A program made the position numbers and the translations under genes. A stretch of 34,342 nt of DNA from Nitrospirota bacterium. Lineage in GTDB: Bacteria; Nitrospirota; UBA9217. The notes below the pieces were generated by a model, which was not told the origin of the DNA, searched no databases, and saw only the letters and a list, made by a program, of their open reading frames with translations. This document shows, one piece after another, positions 1-7,288 of this stretch (its first letter is position 1; each line of letters begins with the position of its first letter). The stretch lies in the NCBI GenBank assembly GCA_029858565.1, contig JAOUEV010000037.1, positions 1 to 34,342 of the forward strand. The letters are read 5' to 3'.

Positions 1-53
1 CGGGGACATTGAACAGCGTTCTCAAGCAGGCGAAACTGAAGGAGGTCACGTAG
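1..53 (+). CDS. hicA: HicA-type mRNA interferase toxin, C-terminal end only
   Basis: The window opens inside this gene. The frame starting at position 3 reads GTLNSVLKQAKLKEVT and stops at TAG 51-53. That tail resembles the end of HicA toxins, where a PGT-L-x-x-I-L-x-Q-A-x-L segment closes the double-stranded RNA-binding-like fold. The stop lies two bases before the ATG of a clear HicB antitoxin, which is the usual hicA-hicB order. HicA cleaves mRNA and is neutralised by its partner. The catalytic His lies upstream of the window, so activity cannot be judged. The identification leans on the partner and the short tail. Confidence 0.6.
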   Translation, partial: GTLNSVLKQAKLKEVT

Positions 54-55
54 CC

Positions 56-268
56 ATGAGGCGATTTCTCATCGTAATAGAAAAAGCCGGTGATAACTTT
101 TCGGCATATTCGCCGGACTTGCCGGGCTGCGTTGCGACCGGGTCCACGCGTGAAGACACCGAGAAAAACATGTATGAGGCCATCGAAATGCATGTCAAGG
201 GTCTTCGGGAAGACAATCTTCCGATCCCCGAATCCACGTCATTCGCTGAGTTCGTGGCAGTGCCTTGA
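56..268 (+). CDS. hicB: HicB-family antitoxin
   Basis: This 70-residue protein has the partial RNase-H-like fold signature of HicB antitoxins: an N-terminal strand (RRFLIVIEKAGDNFSAYSPD), the conserved DLPGCVATGST turn at about residues 21-31, then a helix with EAIEMHVKGLREDNLPIPEP-like sequence. It should bind and neutralise the HicA toxin encoded just upstream. The ATG follows the hicA stop by two bases, so the two are probably co-translated; GGAGG at 41-45 inside the end of hicA can serve as ribosome site. It lacks a C-terminal ribbon-helix-helix or HTH extension, so autoregulatory DNA binding may need another part. Family assignment is firm. Confidence 0.88.
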   Translation: MRRFLIVIEKAGDNFSAYSPDLPGCVATGSTREDTEKNMYEAIEMHVKGLREDNLPIPESTSFAEFVAVP

Positions 269-325
269 ATTCCGGTAGTAATGCTTTCCTGTCACTAGCT
301 GATTGCAAAAATAGCGATTATTGTG

Positions 326-355
326 TTTACAATACTGTCTTGCCTCTGCTATACG
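326..355 (+). promoter_or_regulatory. Candidate sigma70-type promoter upstream of the mrr remnant
   Basis: TTTACA at 326-331 and TATACG at 350-355 are separated by 18 bp. It lies in the 136-bp gap after hicB and upstream of the AAGGTG ribosome site (393-398) of the truncated mrr gene. It would now drive the stub and the HTH gene behind it. Pattern match only. Confidence 0.4.
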
Positions 356-404
356 CTCGCAGCTTCCTCTTCAACTATGAATAAACAGCTTAAGGTGAAC
401 GATC

Positions 405-557
405 ATGGCGGTTCCTGATTTTCAGTCTTTCTTCAAGCCTCTATTGGATGTTGCCGCTGACGGCAAGGAACATTCAATGAAAGAAGCGCGGCGAACCGTC
501 CTCACTCGATGCGATGTGATCAATTTACCAGGCATTCCCCGCTTCCTCTGTTTCTGA
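405..557 (+). pseudogene. Remnant of an Mrr-type restriction endonuclease (N-terminal winged helix only)
   Basis: A 50-codon frame starts at ATG 405, behind a good ribosome site (AAGGTG, 7 bases upstream), and stops at TGA 555-557. Its first 30 residues (MAVPDFQSFFKPLLDVAADG, then KEHSMKEARR) match the start of the Mrr_N winged-helix domain of type IV restriction enzymes, which cut methylated DNA. After about residue 30 the similarity ends, and the catalytic Mrr_cat domain (a D-QAK nuclease core about 200 residues further on) is missing entirely. The homology break near 495 therefore looks like a deletion endpoint or an insertion junction with the next module. A stand-alone 50-residue product is unlikely to work as a nuclease. 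Confidence 0.65.
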
Positions 558-565
558 TATCCTCT

Positions 566-757
566 ATGACTAAGCTTCATACAACCGAAAGTGCGGCGGC
601 GTATCTCAATGTGACACCGGCGAGAGTACGCCAACTGATAATTGAAAAGCGCATCAAGTCGGAGAAGTACGGGCGAGACCATCTGATTTCTGAGAGCGAA
701 TTAAAACAATATGCGGTGAACGGCAAAAAGAAGGCGGGCAGGCCGCCCAAGAAATAA
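566..757 (+). CDS. Small helix-turn-helix (excisionase/MerR-like) DNA-binding protein with AT-hook-like tail
   Basis: This 63-residue protein starts at ATG 566, and TTESAAAYLNVTPARVRQLI is a typical HTH_17/excisionase winged helix-turn-helix. A basic tail (KKKAGRPPKK) resembles an AT-hook and should grip the minor groove. The frame is also open further upstream, but that part lies in the mrr junction and is not conserved-looking. It sits 36 bp before an adenine methyltransferase, and HTH proteins of this size often accompany such methyltransferases. A role as controller of the restriction-modification genes is plausible but inferred. No good ribosome site is seen before 566, as expected if the original 5' region was lost at the junction. 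Confidence 0.75.
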   Translation: MTKLHTTESAAAYLNVTPARVRQLIIEKRIKSEKYGRDHLISESELKQYAVNGKKKAGRPPKK

Positions 758-758
758 C

Positions 759-787
759 TTGCGCTTGCGTTAGCAATATCGTATAAT
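759..787 (+). promoter_or_regulatory. Strong promoter placed for a leaderless methyltransferase mRNA
   Basis: TTGCGC at 759-764 and a perfect TATAAT at 782-787 are 17 bp apart. The methyltransferase ATG is at 794, seven bases past the -10 box, which is where transcription would begin. No ribosome site precedes the ATG. The arrangement predicts a leaderless transcript. Confidence 0.65.
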
Positions 788-793
788 CTTTCG

Positions 794-1702
794 ATGAAAA
801 CCAAGAGAAAATCGCCATCCGGAAAAGCAACGACGGAACTCGTGCTTTCCGCGTATAACGGCGACAACAGCGAGGTATTCCCCCATGTGCTTCGGCTGCA
901 TGTTCCTGCAGGCGCAAAGGTGGCGGACGTGACCTACGGCAAGGGGGTGTTTTGGAAGAATATACCTGCAGCTGAATACAAGCTGCTGGCGTCTGACTTA
1001 AAATCCGGCGTGGATTGCCGCCATCTTCCCTATGGTGATGGAGAGATTGACTGTGTTGTACTCGATCCTCCTTATATGGAGGGTCTTTTCCGAAGTGATA
1101 ATTCCTTTGCCGGCAATGGGACACATTCCTCGTTCCGCGACCATTACTCGAACGGCGACAGGCCGTCAGCGCTGGCCAACAAGTGGCATGACGCGGTGCT
1201 TGAGTTATACATAAGAGCGGCCATCGAAGCAAAGCGGGTGCTGAAGCGCCACGGCGTGCTTATTGTGAAGTGCCAGGACGAAGTGAGCGCGGGCATCCAG
1301 CGTATGACCCACATCGAGATCATCCTGAACCTCATGCGCATGGGCTTCTATGCAAAGGATATTTTCGTCATGATGCGGCGAAACAAGCCGGGGGTTACCA
1401 GGGTGATCAAACAATTACACGCAAGAAAGAACCACTCGTACTTCCTGGTCTTCCAACTCGGAGCGACAAAGTCCAAACTGAACTCGATCAACATTATGCG
1501 CGATTTAACAGACGTTCAAGAAGGGGAATTGGGCTTGCAATATACGGAGGCTGCAACGGCCACGACACCGGCATTAGTGTTGCGAGAAGCTTCCGCTGAA
1601 TGGAGGGAGGGTAGTTCCGGAAAGTGCTGCGCGGAAGGTCGTCGTTCAGCGCGAAAGCGAAGCGCCACTTCTCTTCGAAAGAAAAAAGGTTTACCGCGAT
1701 GA
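794..1702 (+). CDS. Adenine-specific DNA methyltransferase (DPPY type)
   Basis: The protein has 302 residues. [12 protein letters not shown] (about 43-54) fits the SAM-binding motif I position and DPPY (91-94) is the catalytic motif IV of N6-adenine or N4-cytosine methyltransferases; with this order and DPPY, N6-adenine is more likely. The fold continues to SYFLVFQLG near residue 225. The last 75 residues are Arg/Lys/Ser-rich, unlike a methyltransferase, and lie antisense to the convergent restriction gene, so the conserved protein may once have ended earlier. It should protect host DNA from the nuclease encoded at 1494-2093. A small HTH gene precedes it, and its promoter suggests a leaderless message. 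Recognition sequence is unknown. Confidence 0.88.
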   Translation: MKTKRKSPSGKATTELVLSAYNGDNSEVFPHVLRLHVPAGAKVADVTYGKGVFWKNIPAAEYKLLASDLKSGVDCRHLPYGDGEIDCVVLDPPYMEGLFRSDNSFAGNGTHSSFRDHYSNGDRPSALANKWHDAVLELYIRAAIEAKRVLKRHGVLIVKCQDEVSAGIQRMTHIEIILNLMRMGFYAKDIFVMMRRNKPGVTRVIKQLHARKNHSYFLVFQLGATKSKLNSINIMRDLTDVQEGELGLQYTEAATATTPALVLREASAEWREGSSGKCCAEGRRSARKRSATSLRKKKGLPR

Positions 1703-2093
1703 TGTCAAACTCGCCAACGAGCAGGCAGGTAGTCTCGACGGTCTTGCCGCCGACTTTGATCTTACGGCGGTCGCTCGCGTCGCATTGATACTTGCCGACG
1801 TATCCATCTTCGGTCTTTTTGATGCTGTTTGTCTGAAGGGATTTGCACTCTATCGTGAAATTTATTCCTTTGTAAGTGACGATGAGATCGCCTTTTCGGC
1901 TTCGGTCATGATCGTCGGCTTTGTGCACATTCTCATAACGCGGTCCGGTAAAGTGCATCTTCCGCAATTTGTATTCGGCTATATAGCCGAGCATGAGACC
2001 TCGCATACTCGGATTCTGCTGGATGATCTCGGTAAGTTCCTTCTCCGTCAGGTCCCACCGTTTAAGTATGCTTTTACGTTCACCTGGTGACAT
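1494..2093 (-). CDS. Probable type II restriction endonuclease (PD-(D/E)xK fold)
   Basis: This 199-residue protein contains [20 protein letters not shown] (about residues 67-86), a classic D-x(n)-E-C-K nuclease core: Asp in GDLI and Glu-x-Lys in IECKS. Start at ATG 2093 is backed by AGGAGA six bases upstream and a strong promoter further up. The C-terminus ([21 protein letters not shown]) still reads like folded protein, although it overlaps the methyltransferase 3' end by 209 bp on the opposite strand. Convergent orientation with a methyltransferase is a common restriction-modification layout, so the two are inferred to be cognate. I do not recognise the exact family or cut site. Confidence 0.7.
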   Translation of the reverse strand: MSPGERKSILKRWDLTEKELTEIIQQNPSMRGLMLGYIAEYKLRKMHFTGPRYENVHKADDHDRSRKGDLIVTYKGINFTIECKSLQTNSIKKTEDGYVGKYQCDASDRRKIKVGGKTVETTCLLVGEFDIIAVNLFSFEEKWRFAFALNDDLPRSTFRNYPPSIQRKLLATLMPVSWPLQPPYIASPIPLLERLLNRA

Positions 2094-2169
2094 GCCGTCT
2101 CCTGTTCCTTCTCTGTATTCCCCGGTTGTTTGGCGCGAAGCATTTTAGCCGCTGGAAATGTTATCGGGG

Positions 2170-2197
2170 ATTCTAACAGATTTTAGCTTTATGTCAA
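2170..2197 (-). promoter_or_regulatory. Promoter of the restriction endonuclease gene
   Basis: On the minus strand TTGACA (2197-2192) and TAGAAT (2175-2170) are 16 bp apart. The message would have a leader of about 70 bases ending in an AGGAGA ribosome site before ATG 2093. Unlike the methyltransferase, the nuclease is thus a conventional leadered gene. Confidence 0.65.
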
Positions 2198-2364
2198 GCA
2201 GGAGCGCTCCATGACATGACTTTGCATGTTTTTTTTGTCCGATAAGCAGCAGCTAGCTGTTTGCGTGCTCAATCTAATAAAGAAGACGCAATTTCCTTCA
2301 ACAATGCTGATATCTCTATTGAGCTTTCGGTGTGATGATGTCACATCGGTTGCCAGAGTTGACG

Positions 2365-3057
2365 ATGTCCCTATATCTTTCCAACTATAAAACAAAAGTC
2401 CGCTCTGCAATCAAGTTGTTTTGGAGCAAGAGGGGAACGGGCAATGCCAAGAAACCGCCCACAAGCGAGATGGATGGTTTCAAGGATCTCGTGGTTGATA
2501 TTGTATGCGCCAACGGGCTGACAAGAGGAAATGTCTTGTCGCCGGATCAATCGGTCACGCTGCCGGGGCATTATTCCGCGACCCAATCATGGGATGTTGT
2601 TGTGGTAAACGAAGGCCGGTTGATCACGGCTATCAAGTTTGATTTTCTGCTCGGCCCATCGCTTGCCACGGGTATGAATGGCATGTGCAATGAAATCCTC
2701 GGCAGGGCTATGGAACTGCGGGGCACATTCAGCAGAAAAGCTTTTGGGGGAATCCGAAAACCTTTCGTGGGCTACTTGTTGCTGCTTGAGGATGCCCCGG
2801 CATCCCGCGCGCCAGTCCGGAATGTTTCTCCTCATTTCCGGCTGTTTCCCGAATTTCGCGAGACTTCCTATGCCGAACGTTACGATCACCTGTGCTGGAA
2901 ACTGATGGCCGAGAATCTCTATTCATCCGCTGCTGTTATCGTTTCGCCGCGATCCGCTTCCAAGTCAGGCTCTTATTCCGAAATGAGCGAACTGACCGGC
3001 CTGAAATCGTTTGTCACGACGTTGGCGGGACATATTGCAGCCGAGGCCGCTATGTGA
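2365..3057 (+). CDS. XhoI/PaeR7I-family restriction protein with an altered active site
   Basis: This 230-residue protein aligns by eye with XhoI along its length: the LSNYKTKVRSAIKLFW start, EMDGF (family NMDGF), VTLPGHYSATQSWDVVV (family LTLPGYYRPTKLWDVLV), GPS, VGYLLLLED, SPHFRLFPEF, SYAERYDHLC. The start at 2365 was chosen because it matches the family N-terminus; an ATG at 2332 is in frame but adds unmatched residues. In XhoI the strand after WDV ends in A-V-E-L-K-S, which supplies the catalytic Glu-x-Lys. Here the same place reads A-I-K-F-D-F, so Glu is Lys91 and Lys is Asp93; the Asp of WDV (Asp77) remains. No cognate adenine methyltransferase adjoins it. Cleavage is therefore doubtful, and a decayed or repurposed protein is likely. 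Confidence 0.75.
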   Translation: MSLYLSNYKTKVRSAIKLFWSKRGTGNAKKPPTSEMDGFKDLVVDIVCANGLTRGNVLSPDQSVTLPGHYSATQSWDVVVVNEGRLITAIKFDFLLGPSLATGMNGMCNEILGRAMELRGTFSRKAFGGIRKPFVGYLLLLEDAPASRAPVRNVSPHFRLFPEFRETSYAERYDHLCWKLMAENLYSSAAVIVSPRSASKSGSYSEMSELTGLKSFVTTLAGHIAAEAAM

Positions 3058-3099
3058 CGCGCAGGGGCCTTCAACCGGCTTTACACCTGCCAAAACTAC

Positions 3100-3127
3100 G
3101 AGATTGCTTCGATTCGCTCGCAAAGAC
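3100..3127 (+). repeat. Short dispersed palindrome-like repeat (GAGATTGCTTCG...CGCAAAGAC type)
   Basis: The gap between the XhoI-like gene and the convergent cytochrome gene holds a GAGATTGCTTC...GCTCGCAAAGAC element whose TTGC and GCAA ends can pair. Elements of this wording recur widely between genes in environmental bacterial genomes. Only one copy is seen here, so the call rests on general familiarity. Confidence 0.35.
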
Positions 3128-3151
3128 AACAACGGTTATCTTCCTAAACTC

Positions 3152-4462
3152 TTATAACCCTCGCTCATCCAGCAGCTTCTTCTTCCGCTTCTCGAATTCC
3201 CGCTCGCTGATCTCGCCTTTGAGCTTCTGATCCGTCAACGCCCGCAGTTGTATTCTCAAATCATCGGCATCGGACGCTGTGCTTCCCGTGACCGCAGAGA
3301 CAAGTTCGATGCGCTTCTTGAGATTATCGATCTTCCGCAGCAGTGCCGCCTCGCTTTTGATTTCCGAGAGTGCGAGCTTCATCGGCGCGTTTCCGTACCA
3401 GTGAGTGTAATCCGGATTCTGGTGAAAGGCGCCCTTGAATGCGATCAGGGCGTAGAACTGCTTCAGCTTGAAGAAACTACTCTCGACTGACGAGAGGTTT
3501 TCGTACAGCATATGGGGTCCGATGACGAAGGTCGCGCCGAAGAGGGGATGCGGCGGACGGTCGGAAGGCGCAGGAACTAGCAGGCCGTCCCTGTGCAGTC
3601 CCTCGACGATCGCCAGTGCCTCGGCAACGATTTTTTCGCTCTGCTCCGCGACGCCGTCCGCGTCAGCCAGGCTCCGCGCCGCGAACTCCCGGGTATGGCA
3701 TTTGCTGCAGAGGGCGATCATCCGGTCCCGCTCCTGCTTCCGCAGAGCCGAGGTCGCTGACAGGCCCGTGGCGATTCCCCGGCTTACGTTGTGCGAACCG
3801 CCTTCCATGTGGCAGTCGACGCAGGAAGGTCCGGATTTCCCGCCGGACTGCTTGTACAGTACGCCGTGTTGCGACGTTTCCCACGCCTCCAGCTGCGGGT
3901 GGTCCGGGCCCATGTGGCAGACGCCGCAGGTGCCGGGGTTCCGGGCAGTTGCCTGGTCCGTTCCGTGCTTGGTATGGCAGGTATCGCAGGAGGTCTCCAC
4001 GCGATGGCAGGAACCGCATCCCTGGCGCTGCATCTCCGGCGTTTGGGCAAGGAACATCGCGCATTCGGTTTTCACGAGCGGGGCCGCGGACCCGTCCTTG
4101 TGGCAGAAGGCGCAGCTCTTGTCCCGCTCCGCGCCCGGAGGCAGGTTCCGGGTGCACGCCTGGCCGGACTTCAGGCCGACGGCATGCTTGCTCAGGCGGT
4201 GGCTTGCCAAGGCGTCCTTGTGGCAGGAGCCGCAGACCTCGGCAGTTACCGGTCTTTTCCGTCCGTGGCTCGCTTCCACGTTTCCGCCGTGGCAGTCAGC
4301 GCATGCCACGTTCTTCCGGAAATGGACGCTTTCTTTCCAGTAGGCCACGATGCCGGGTGTTTTCCGCTCATGGCAGGAGAGGCAGGGATCGTCGGCCTGG
4401 GCAGGCGCGGCGGCGCAGACCGGGATGAGCAGGGACAACAGGGCGATACGCGTGAGCTTCAT
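3152..4462 (-). CDS. HAO-like multiheme cytochrome c with C-terminal SHOCT-like segment
   Basis: The protein has 436 residues and a signal peptide ending near AQA (21-23), so it is periplasmic or exported. Nine CxxCH haem sites begin at residues 27, 54, 77, 117, 149, 159, 179, 214 and 252. The run CHMGPDHPQLEAWETSQHG (about 182-200) and the later YTHWYGNAPMKLALSEIK are hallmarks of the hydroxylamine oxidoreductase family, whose canonical members carry eight haems; the count here is one more. The last 40 residues (IQLRALTDQKLKGEISEREF onward) look like a SHOCT domain, unusual on a cytochrome. Its ATG overlaps the stop of the propeller gene (4459-4462). Substrate is unknown: hydroxylamine, nitrite or plain electron transfer are all possible. 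Confidence 0.85.
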   Translation of the reverse strand: MKLTRIALLSLLIPVCAAAPAQADDPCLSCHERKTPGIVAYWKESVHFRKNVACADCHGGNVEASHGRKRPVTAEVCGSCHKDALASHRLSKHAVGLKSGQACTRNLPPGAERDKSCAFCHKDGSAAPLVKTECAMFLAQTPEMQRQGCGSCHRVETSCDTCHTKHGTDQATARNPGTCGVCHMGPDHPQLEAWETSQHGVLYKQSGGKSGPSCVDCHMEGGSHNVSRGIATGLSATSALRKQERDRMIALCSKCHTREFAARSLADADGVAEQSEKIVAEALAIVEGLHRDGLLVPAPSDRPPHPLFGATFVIGPHMLYENLSSVESSFFKLKQFYALIAFKGAFHQNPDYTHWYGNAPMKLALSEIKSEAALLRKIDNLKKRIELVSAVTGSTASDADDLRIQLRALTDQKLKGEISEREFEKRKKKLLDERGL

Positions 4463-5694
4463 GGATGTTCCTCCGTTTCCCGCAGCAGACCGGCGCGCCG
4501 GTCATCATACTCCTGCCGGGAGATCAGTTCTTCCGCAAGAAGGTTTTGGAGTCGTGCCAGTTTTGACGCAAGCACGCGGTCCAAAGGACGGTCTGCGCCG
4601 GAAAATGACGGAGTGAAATTCCTGAAGAGCAGAAGCCGGCCGTCCGTTGCCACCGCGAGCCGGGTCCCGTCAGGAGACCAGGAGCCGATGCTGCGCGGGG
4701 AATGCGAAAGCAGGGGCTCCCCTCCCGATCCATCGGTCCTGACGAGCGATCCGCCCAAGTAGATGATGCTTCCCCGGGGATTCCAGGAAGGGTACAGGCC
4801 GGCGGGAGCGGCGACCGGCGTCGCATCGTCATTTCGCAGGGTCTGGAGTTCGAGCCTGCCGTTCCCATCCGCCAGGGCAACGCGCGTTCCGTCAGGAGAC
4901 CAGCCTGCGGAAGCATACAGGGTTTCGCGCCCGCTTCCCGGGATGTCGACTGCGGTCCCGGTCAGCGTGTCAATGCGGGTCACCCGGGAATAGGCAGGCA
5001 CGACCGGCGGTTTCAGATGCTCCATGACGAGGAACGACCCATCGAGCGGATTGACGCCTGCGTGCCGCCAGGCAAGGAGCAATTCTCCGTCCGGGTCTTT
5101 CCAGGGGTAGATCTTGCTGAACGTGGAGAGAGTTTTCGCTCTTCCTGTCGCGACGGCATACCGCGAGATCTGGCGGGAGATCTCGGACCCGATGCGGGTT
5201 GCGCTTATGCGGGCCGATACCAGGATCAGGCTGTCCGCATCTAAGGAATAGAGCATGTCCGCCTGCCGGTCGAGGGGCAGCCGAGTCGCACTGAGCCGGT
5301 CCGGATCGACGGCGAATAATGCTGTCTTGTCAGCCTCCCGGGAGAGCGCATACAGCGTGTTGTTTTCCGACCAGGCCAGGGAAGAAGCGCGCGGGATGTC
5401 CGTTTGTTTCTGTTCAAGCGAGTCCGTGTCCACGATGGTCACGGTCTTGCTGATGAACGCGAGACGTTTGCTGTCAGGCGACCAGGCCAGGGCGCCGGGA
5501 CCAGCGGGCACGCCTTTTGCGATCCTCACCGGATGGTAGAACGACGCTGCTGCGGTCAGGGGATCATGCCGGAGGGGGACACAGGCAGGAACGAACAATA
5601 AGAGCGATAGGGCGAGGAACATTCCCGGCGACGGCACAATAATCGTAAAACAGCGGGATCGGCAAATACGCGGGGTGCTGTTCGGAAATTTCAT
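4459..5694 (-). CDS. Beta-propeller (TolB/WD40-like) lipoprotein with C-terminal SHOCT-like segment
   Basis: With the start at ATG 5694 the protein has 411 residues; the frame is open much further upstream, but that part is antisense to nadB. The ATG overlaps the nadB stop (ATGA, 5691-5694) and has AAGAAG just upstream. A hydrophobic stretch ends in the lipobox-like VPAC, predicting a lipoprotein. Repeated W-S-P-D-G-T/S-K/R-L/V-A-like blades (AWSPDSKRLAF, GWSPDGTRVAL, SWNPRGS, SWSPDGTRLAV) indicate a six- to eight-blade propeller. The end (LASKLARLQNLLAEELISRQ, then EYDDRR) matches the SHOCT-like tail of the downstream cytochrome. A scaffold or partner for that cytochrome is inferred from coupling and the shared tail. 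Confidence 0.75.
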   Translation of the reverse strand: MKFPNSTPRICRSRCFTIIVPSPGMFLALSLLLFVPACVPLRHDPLTAAASFYHPVRIAKGVPAGPGALAWSPDSKRLAFISKTVTIVDTDSLEQKQTDIPRASSLAWSENNTLYALSREADKTALFAVDPDRLSATRLPLDRQADMLYSLDADSLILVSARISATRIGSEISRQISRYAVATGRAKTLSTFSKIYPWKDPDGELLLAWRHAGVNPLDGSFLVMEHLKPPVVPAYSRVTRIDTLTGTAVDIPGSGRETLYASAGWSPDGTRVALADGNGRLELQTLRNDDATPVAAPAGLYPSWNPRGSIIYLGGSLVRTDGSGGEPLLSHSPRSIGSWSPDGTRLAVATDGRLLLFRNFTPSFSGADRPLDRVLASKLARLQNLLAEELISRQEYDDRRAGLLRETEEHP

Positions 5695-7280
5695 CTTCTT
5701 GATCTCGTATGTTCCAATACGATCCTCTTCCGCCAGTTCTTCCCCTTCGCGGGAAAATCCGTCCGATAGTGGCCGCCCACGCTGCCTTCGCGCAGCAGCG
5801 CCGCGCGCGTGATCAGGTGAGCCACCTCGATCATGTTCTTGAGTTCCAGGGCCTGTCGCTCGAGCGGCGGGTTTTTGATCATGCGGTACCATTCCCGCAG
5901 TTTCTTTGTTGCCGCCTGGAGTCCTTTCCGGGTGCGCAGGATTCCTGCGTTTTCCCACATGATCTTCCGAAGCGACGTCCTGACAAAATCAATGTCCGAG
6001 GCTGTATTAACGCCGGAATGACGTTTTTCGAGGTCCTTCAGGAACCTGCCGGAGGGGGCTTCCGGCCGTTCTCGGCGCGCGGCGTAGCGGGCGGCCCCCA
6101 GACCGGCCCGTTCGCCGAAGACCAGACCTTCGAGGAGCGAGTTGCTCGCAAGGCGGTTAGCGCCGTGCACGCCGGTGCACGCGGTCTCACCTGCCGCGAA
6201 AAGGCCCGGAACGGTAGTCGCGCCCCAGAGGTCGGTCTTGACGCCGCCCATGATGTAGTGGGCAGCGGGCGAGACCGGGATCTGCTGCCGGGAGATGTCG
6301 ATGCCAAGCTCTTTGCAGGTCCGGTAGATGCGGGGGAAACGCCACATCAAATATTTGTCGAACATATGGGTCATGTCAAGGTAGACGTGGTCCGCGCCGG
6401 TCCGGATCATCTCGGAATGGATTGCCCGGGTGACCACGTCGCGCGGGGCCAGCTCGCGCGCGGGATGGTAGCGGTCCATGAACCGGAGACCGTCGGTGTT
6501 CCGGAGCATGCCGCCTTCGCCGCGCATGGCCTCGGACAGCAGGAATTGGGGCGCGCCCGGCAGGAACAGCGCAGTTGGATGGAACTGGATGAATTCCATG
6601 TCCACGAGCGCTGCGCCGGCGCGCCAAGCCATGGCCATGCCGTCCGCGGTGGATACCGGCGGATTCGTCGTTCTTTCGAAGAGCCGTCCTGCGCCGCCGG
6701 CAGCCAGCAGCACGGCCCGGGCCGAGATCACGAGCACCTTGCCTAAACGTTGCTGGACAACGACCGCGCCGGTGCATCGGCCCTTTTCAATGATCAGGTC
6801 CGCGGTAAAGGCAAAGTCGATCTTCGATGCGCGCTGCGTTGTACGCACCTTGTCGATCAGCACCCGCAGGATCTCATGGCCCGTGGAGTCTCCTTGGGCG
6901 TGCAGGATGCGGCGCTTGGTGTGGGCGGCTTCCTGGGTAAAGGCGAGTTTGCTTCCTTCCTTGTCGAACTCCGCTCCCCATGCGATCAGCTCCCGGATGC
7001 GCGTCGGGCCCTCTTCAACGAGGGTGCCCACGGATTTCCGGGTACAGAGACCGTCGCCCGCCTTGATCGTATCGTCGAAATGGATCGAGATCTCATCCTC
7101 GTCGGAAAGGGCGACCGCAATGCCGCCCTGGGCGTACTCAGTGCTGCTTTCCGACGGCGCGTCCTTGGTCACTACGAGCACGTCGCCGTTGCGAGCAAGT
7201 TCGATCGCGGCACGGAGGCCTGCCACGCCGCCGCCGATGATCAGGAAGTCTGTTGCTAGATGTTCGATGGTGTAGGACAT
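5691..7280 (-). CDS. nadB: L-aspartate oxidase
   Basis: This 529-residue flavoprotein oxidises L-aspartate to iminoaspartate, the first step of de novo NAD synthesis. It shows the N-terminal FAD dinucleotide motif IIGGGVAGLRAA (about 14-25), EYAQGGIAVAL, the active-site region FIQFHPTALF, REL-PRDVVTRAI and the C-terminal FAD-binding GVHGANRLASNSLLEG. Length matches the family. In anaerobes the enzyme passes electrons to fumarate or another acceptor rather than oxygen. The gene is translationally coupled to the propeller lipoprotein and cytochrome behind it. No nadA or nadC lies nearby. Directly upstream is a heptamer repeat instead of a recognisable ribosome site. Confidence 0.97.
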   Translation of the reverse strand: MSYTIEHLATDFLIIGGGVAGLRAAIELARNGDVLVVTKDAPSESSTEYAQGGIAVALSDEDEISIHFDDTIKAGDGLCTRKSVGTLVEEGPTRIRELIAWGAEFDKEGSKLAFTQEAAHTKRRILHAQGDSTGHEILRVLIDKVRTTQRASKIDFAFTADLIIEKGRCTGAVVVQQRLGKVLVISARAVLLAAGGAGRLFERTTNPPVSTADGMAMAWRAGAALVDMEFIQFHPTALFLPGAPQFLLSEAMRGEGGMLRNTDGLRFMDRYHPARELAPRDVVTRAIHSEMIRTGADHVYLDMTHMFDKYLMWRFPRIYRTCKELGIDISRQQIPVSPAAHYIMGGVKTDLWGATTVPGLFAAGETACTGVHGANRLASNSLLEGLVFGERAGLGAARYAARRERPEAPSGRFLKDLEKRHSGVNTASDIDFVRTSLRKIMWENAGILRTRKGLQAATKKLREWYRMIKNPPLERQALELKNMIEVAHLITRAALLREGSVGGHYRTDFPAKGKNWRKRIVLEHTRSRR

Positions 7281-7288
7281 AGGTATTT

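Noticed and set aside
2332-2364. Upstream start of the XhoI-like gene at 2332
   Set aside because: The additional 11 residues do not match the family start; ATG 2365 does.
3468-4762. Long plus-strand frames across the cytochrome gene
   Set aside because: The minus-strand frame has nine CxxCH motifs and a signal peptide; the plus-strand frames are Arg/Gly/Pro-rich shadows.
4459-5958. Longer form of the propeller gene starting at 5958
   Set aside because: The extra 88 residues lie inside nadB in another frame and are low-complexity. ATG 5694 gives a lipoprotein signal and the ATGA overlap.
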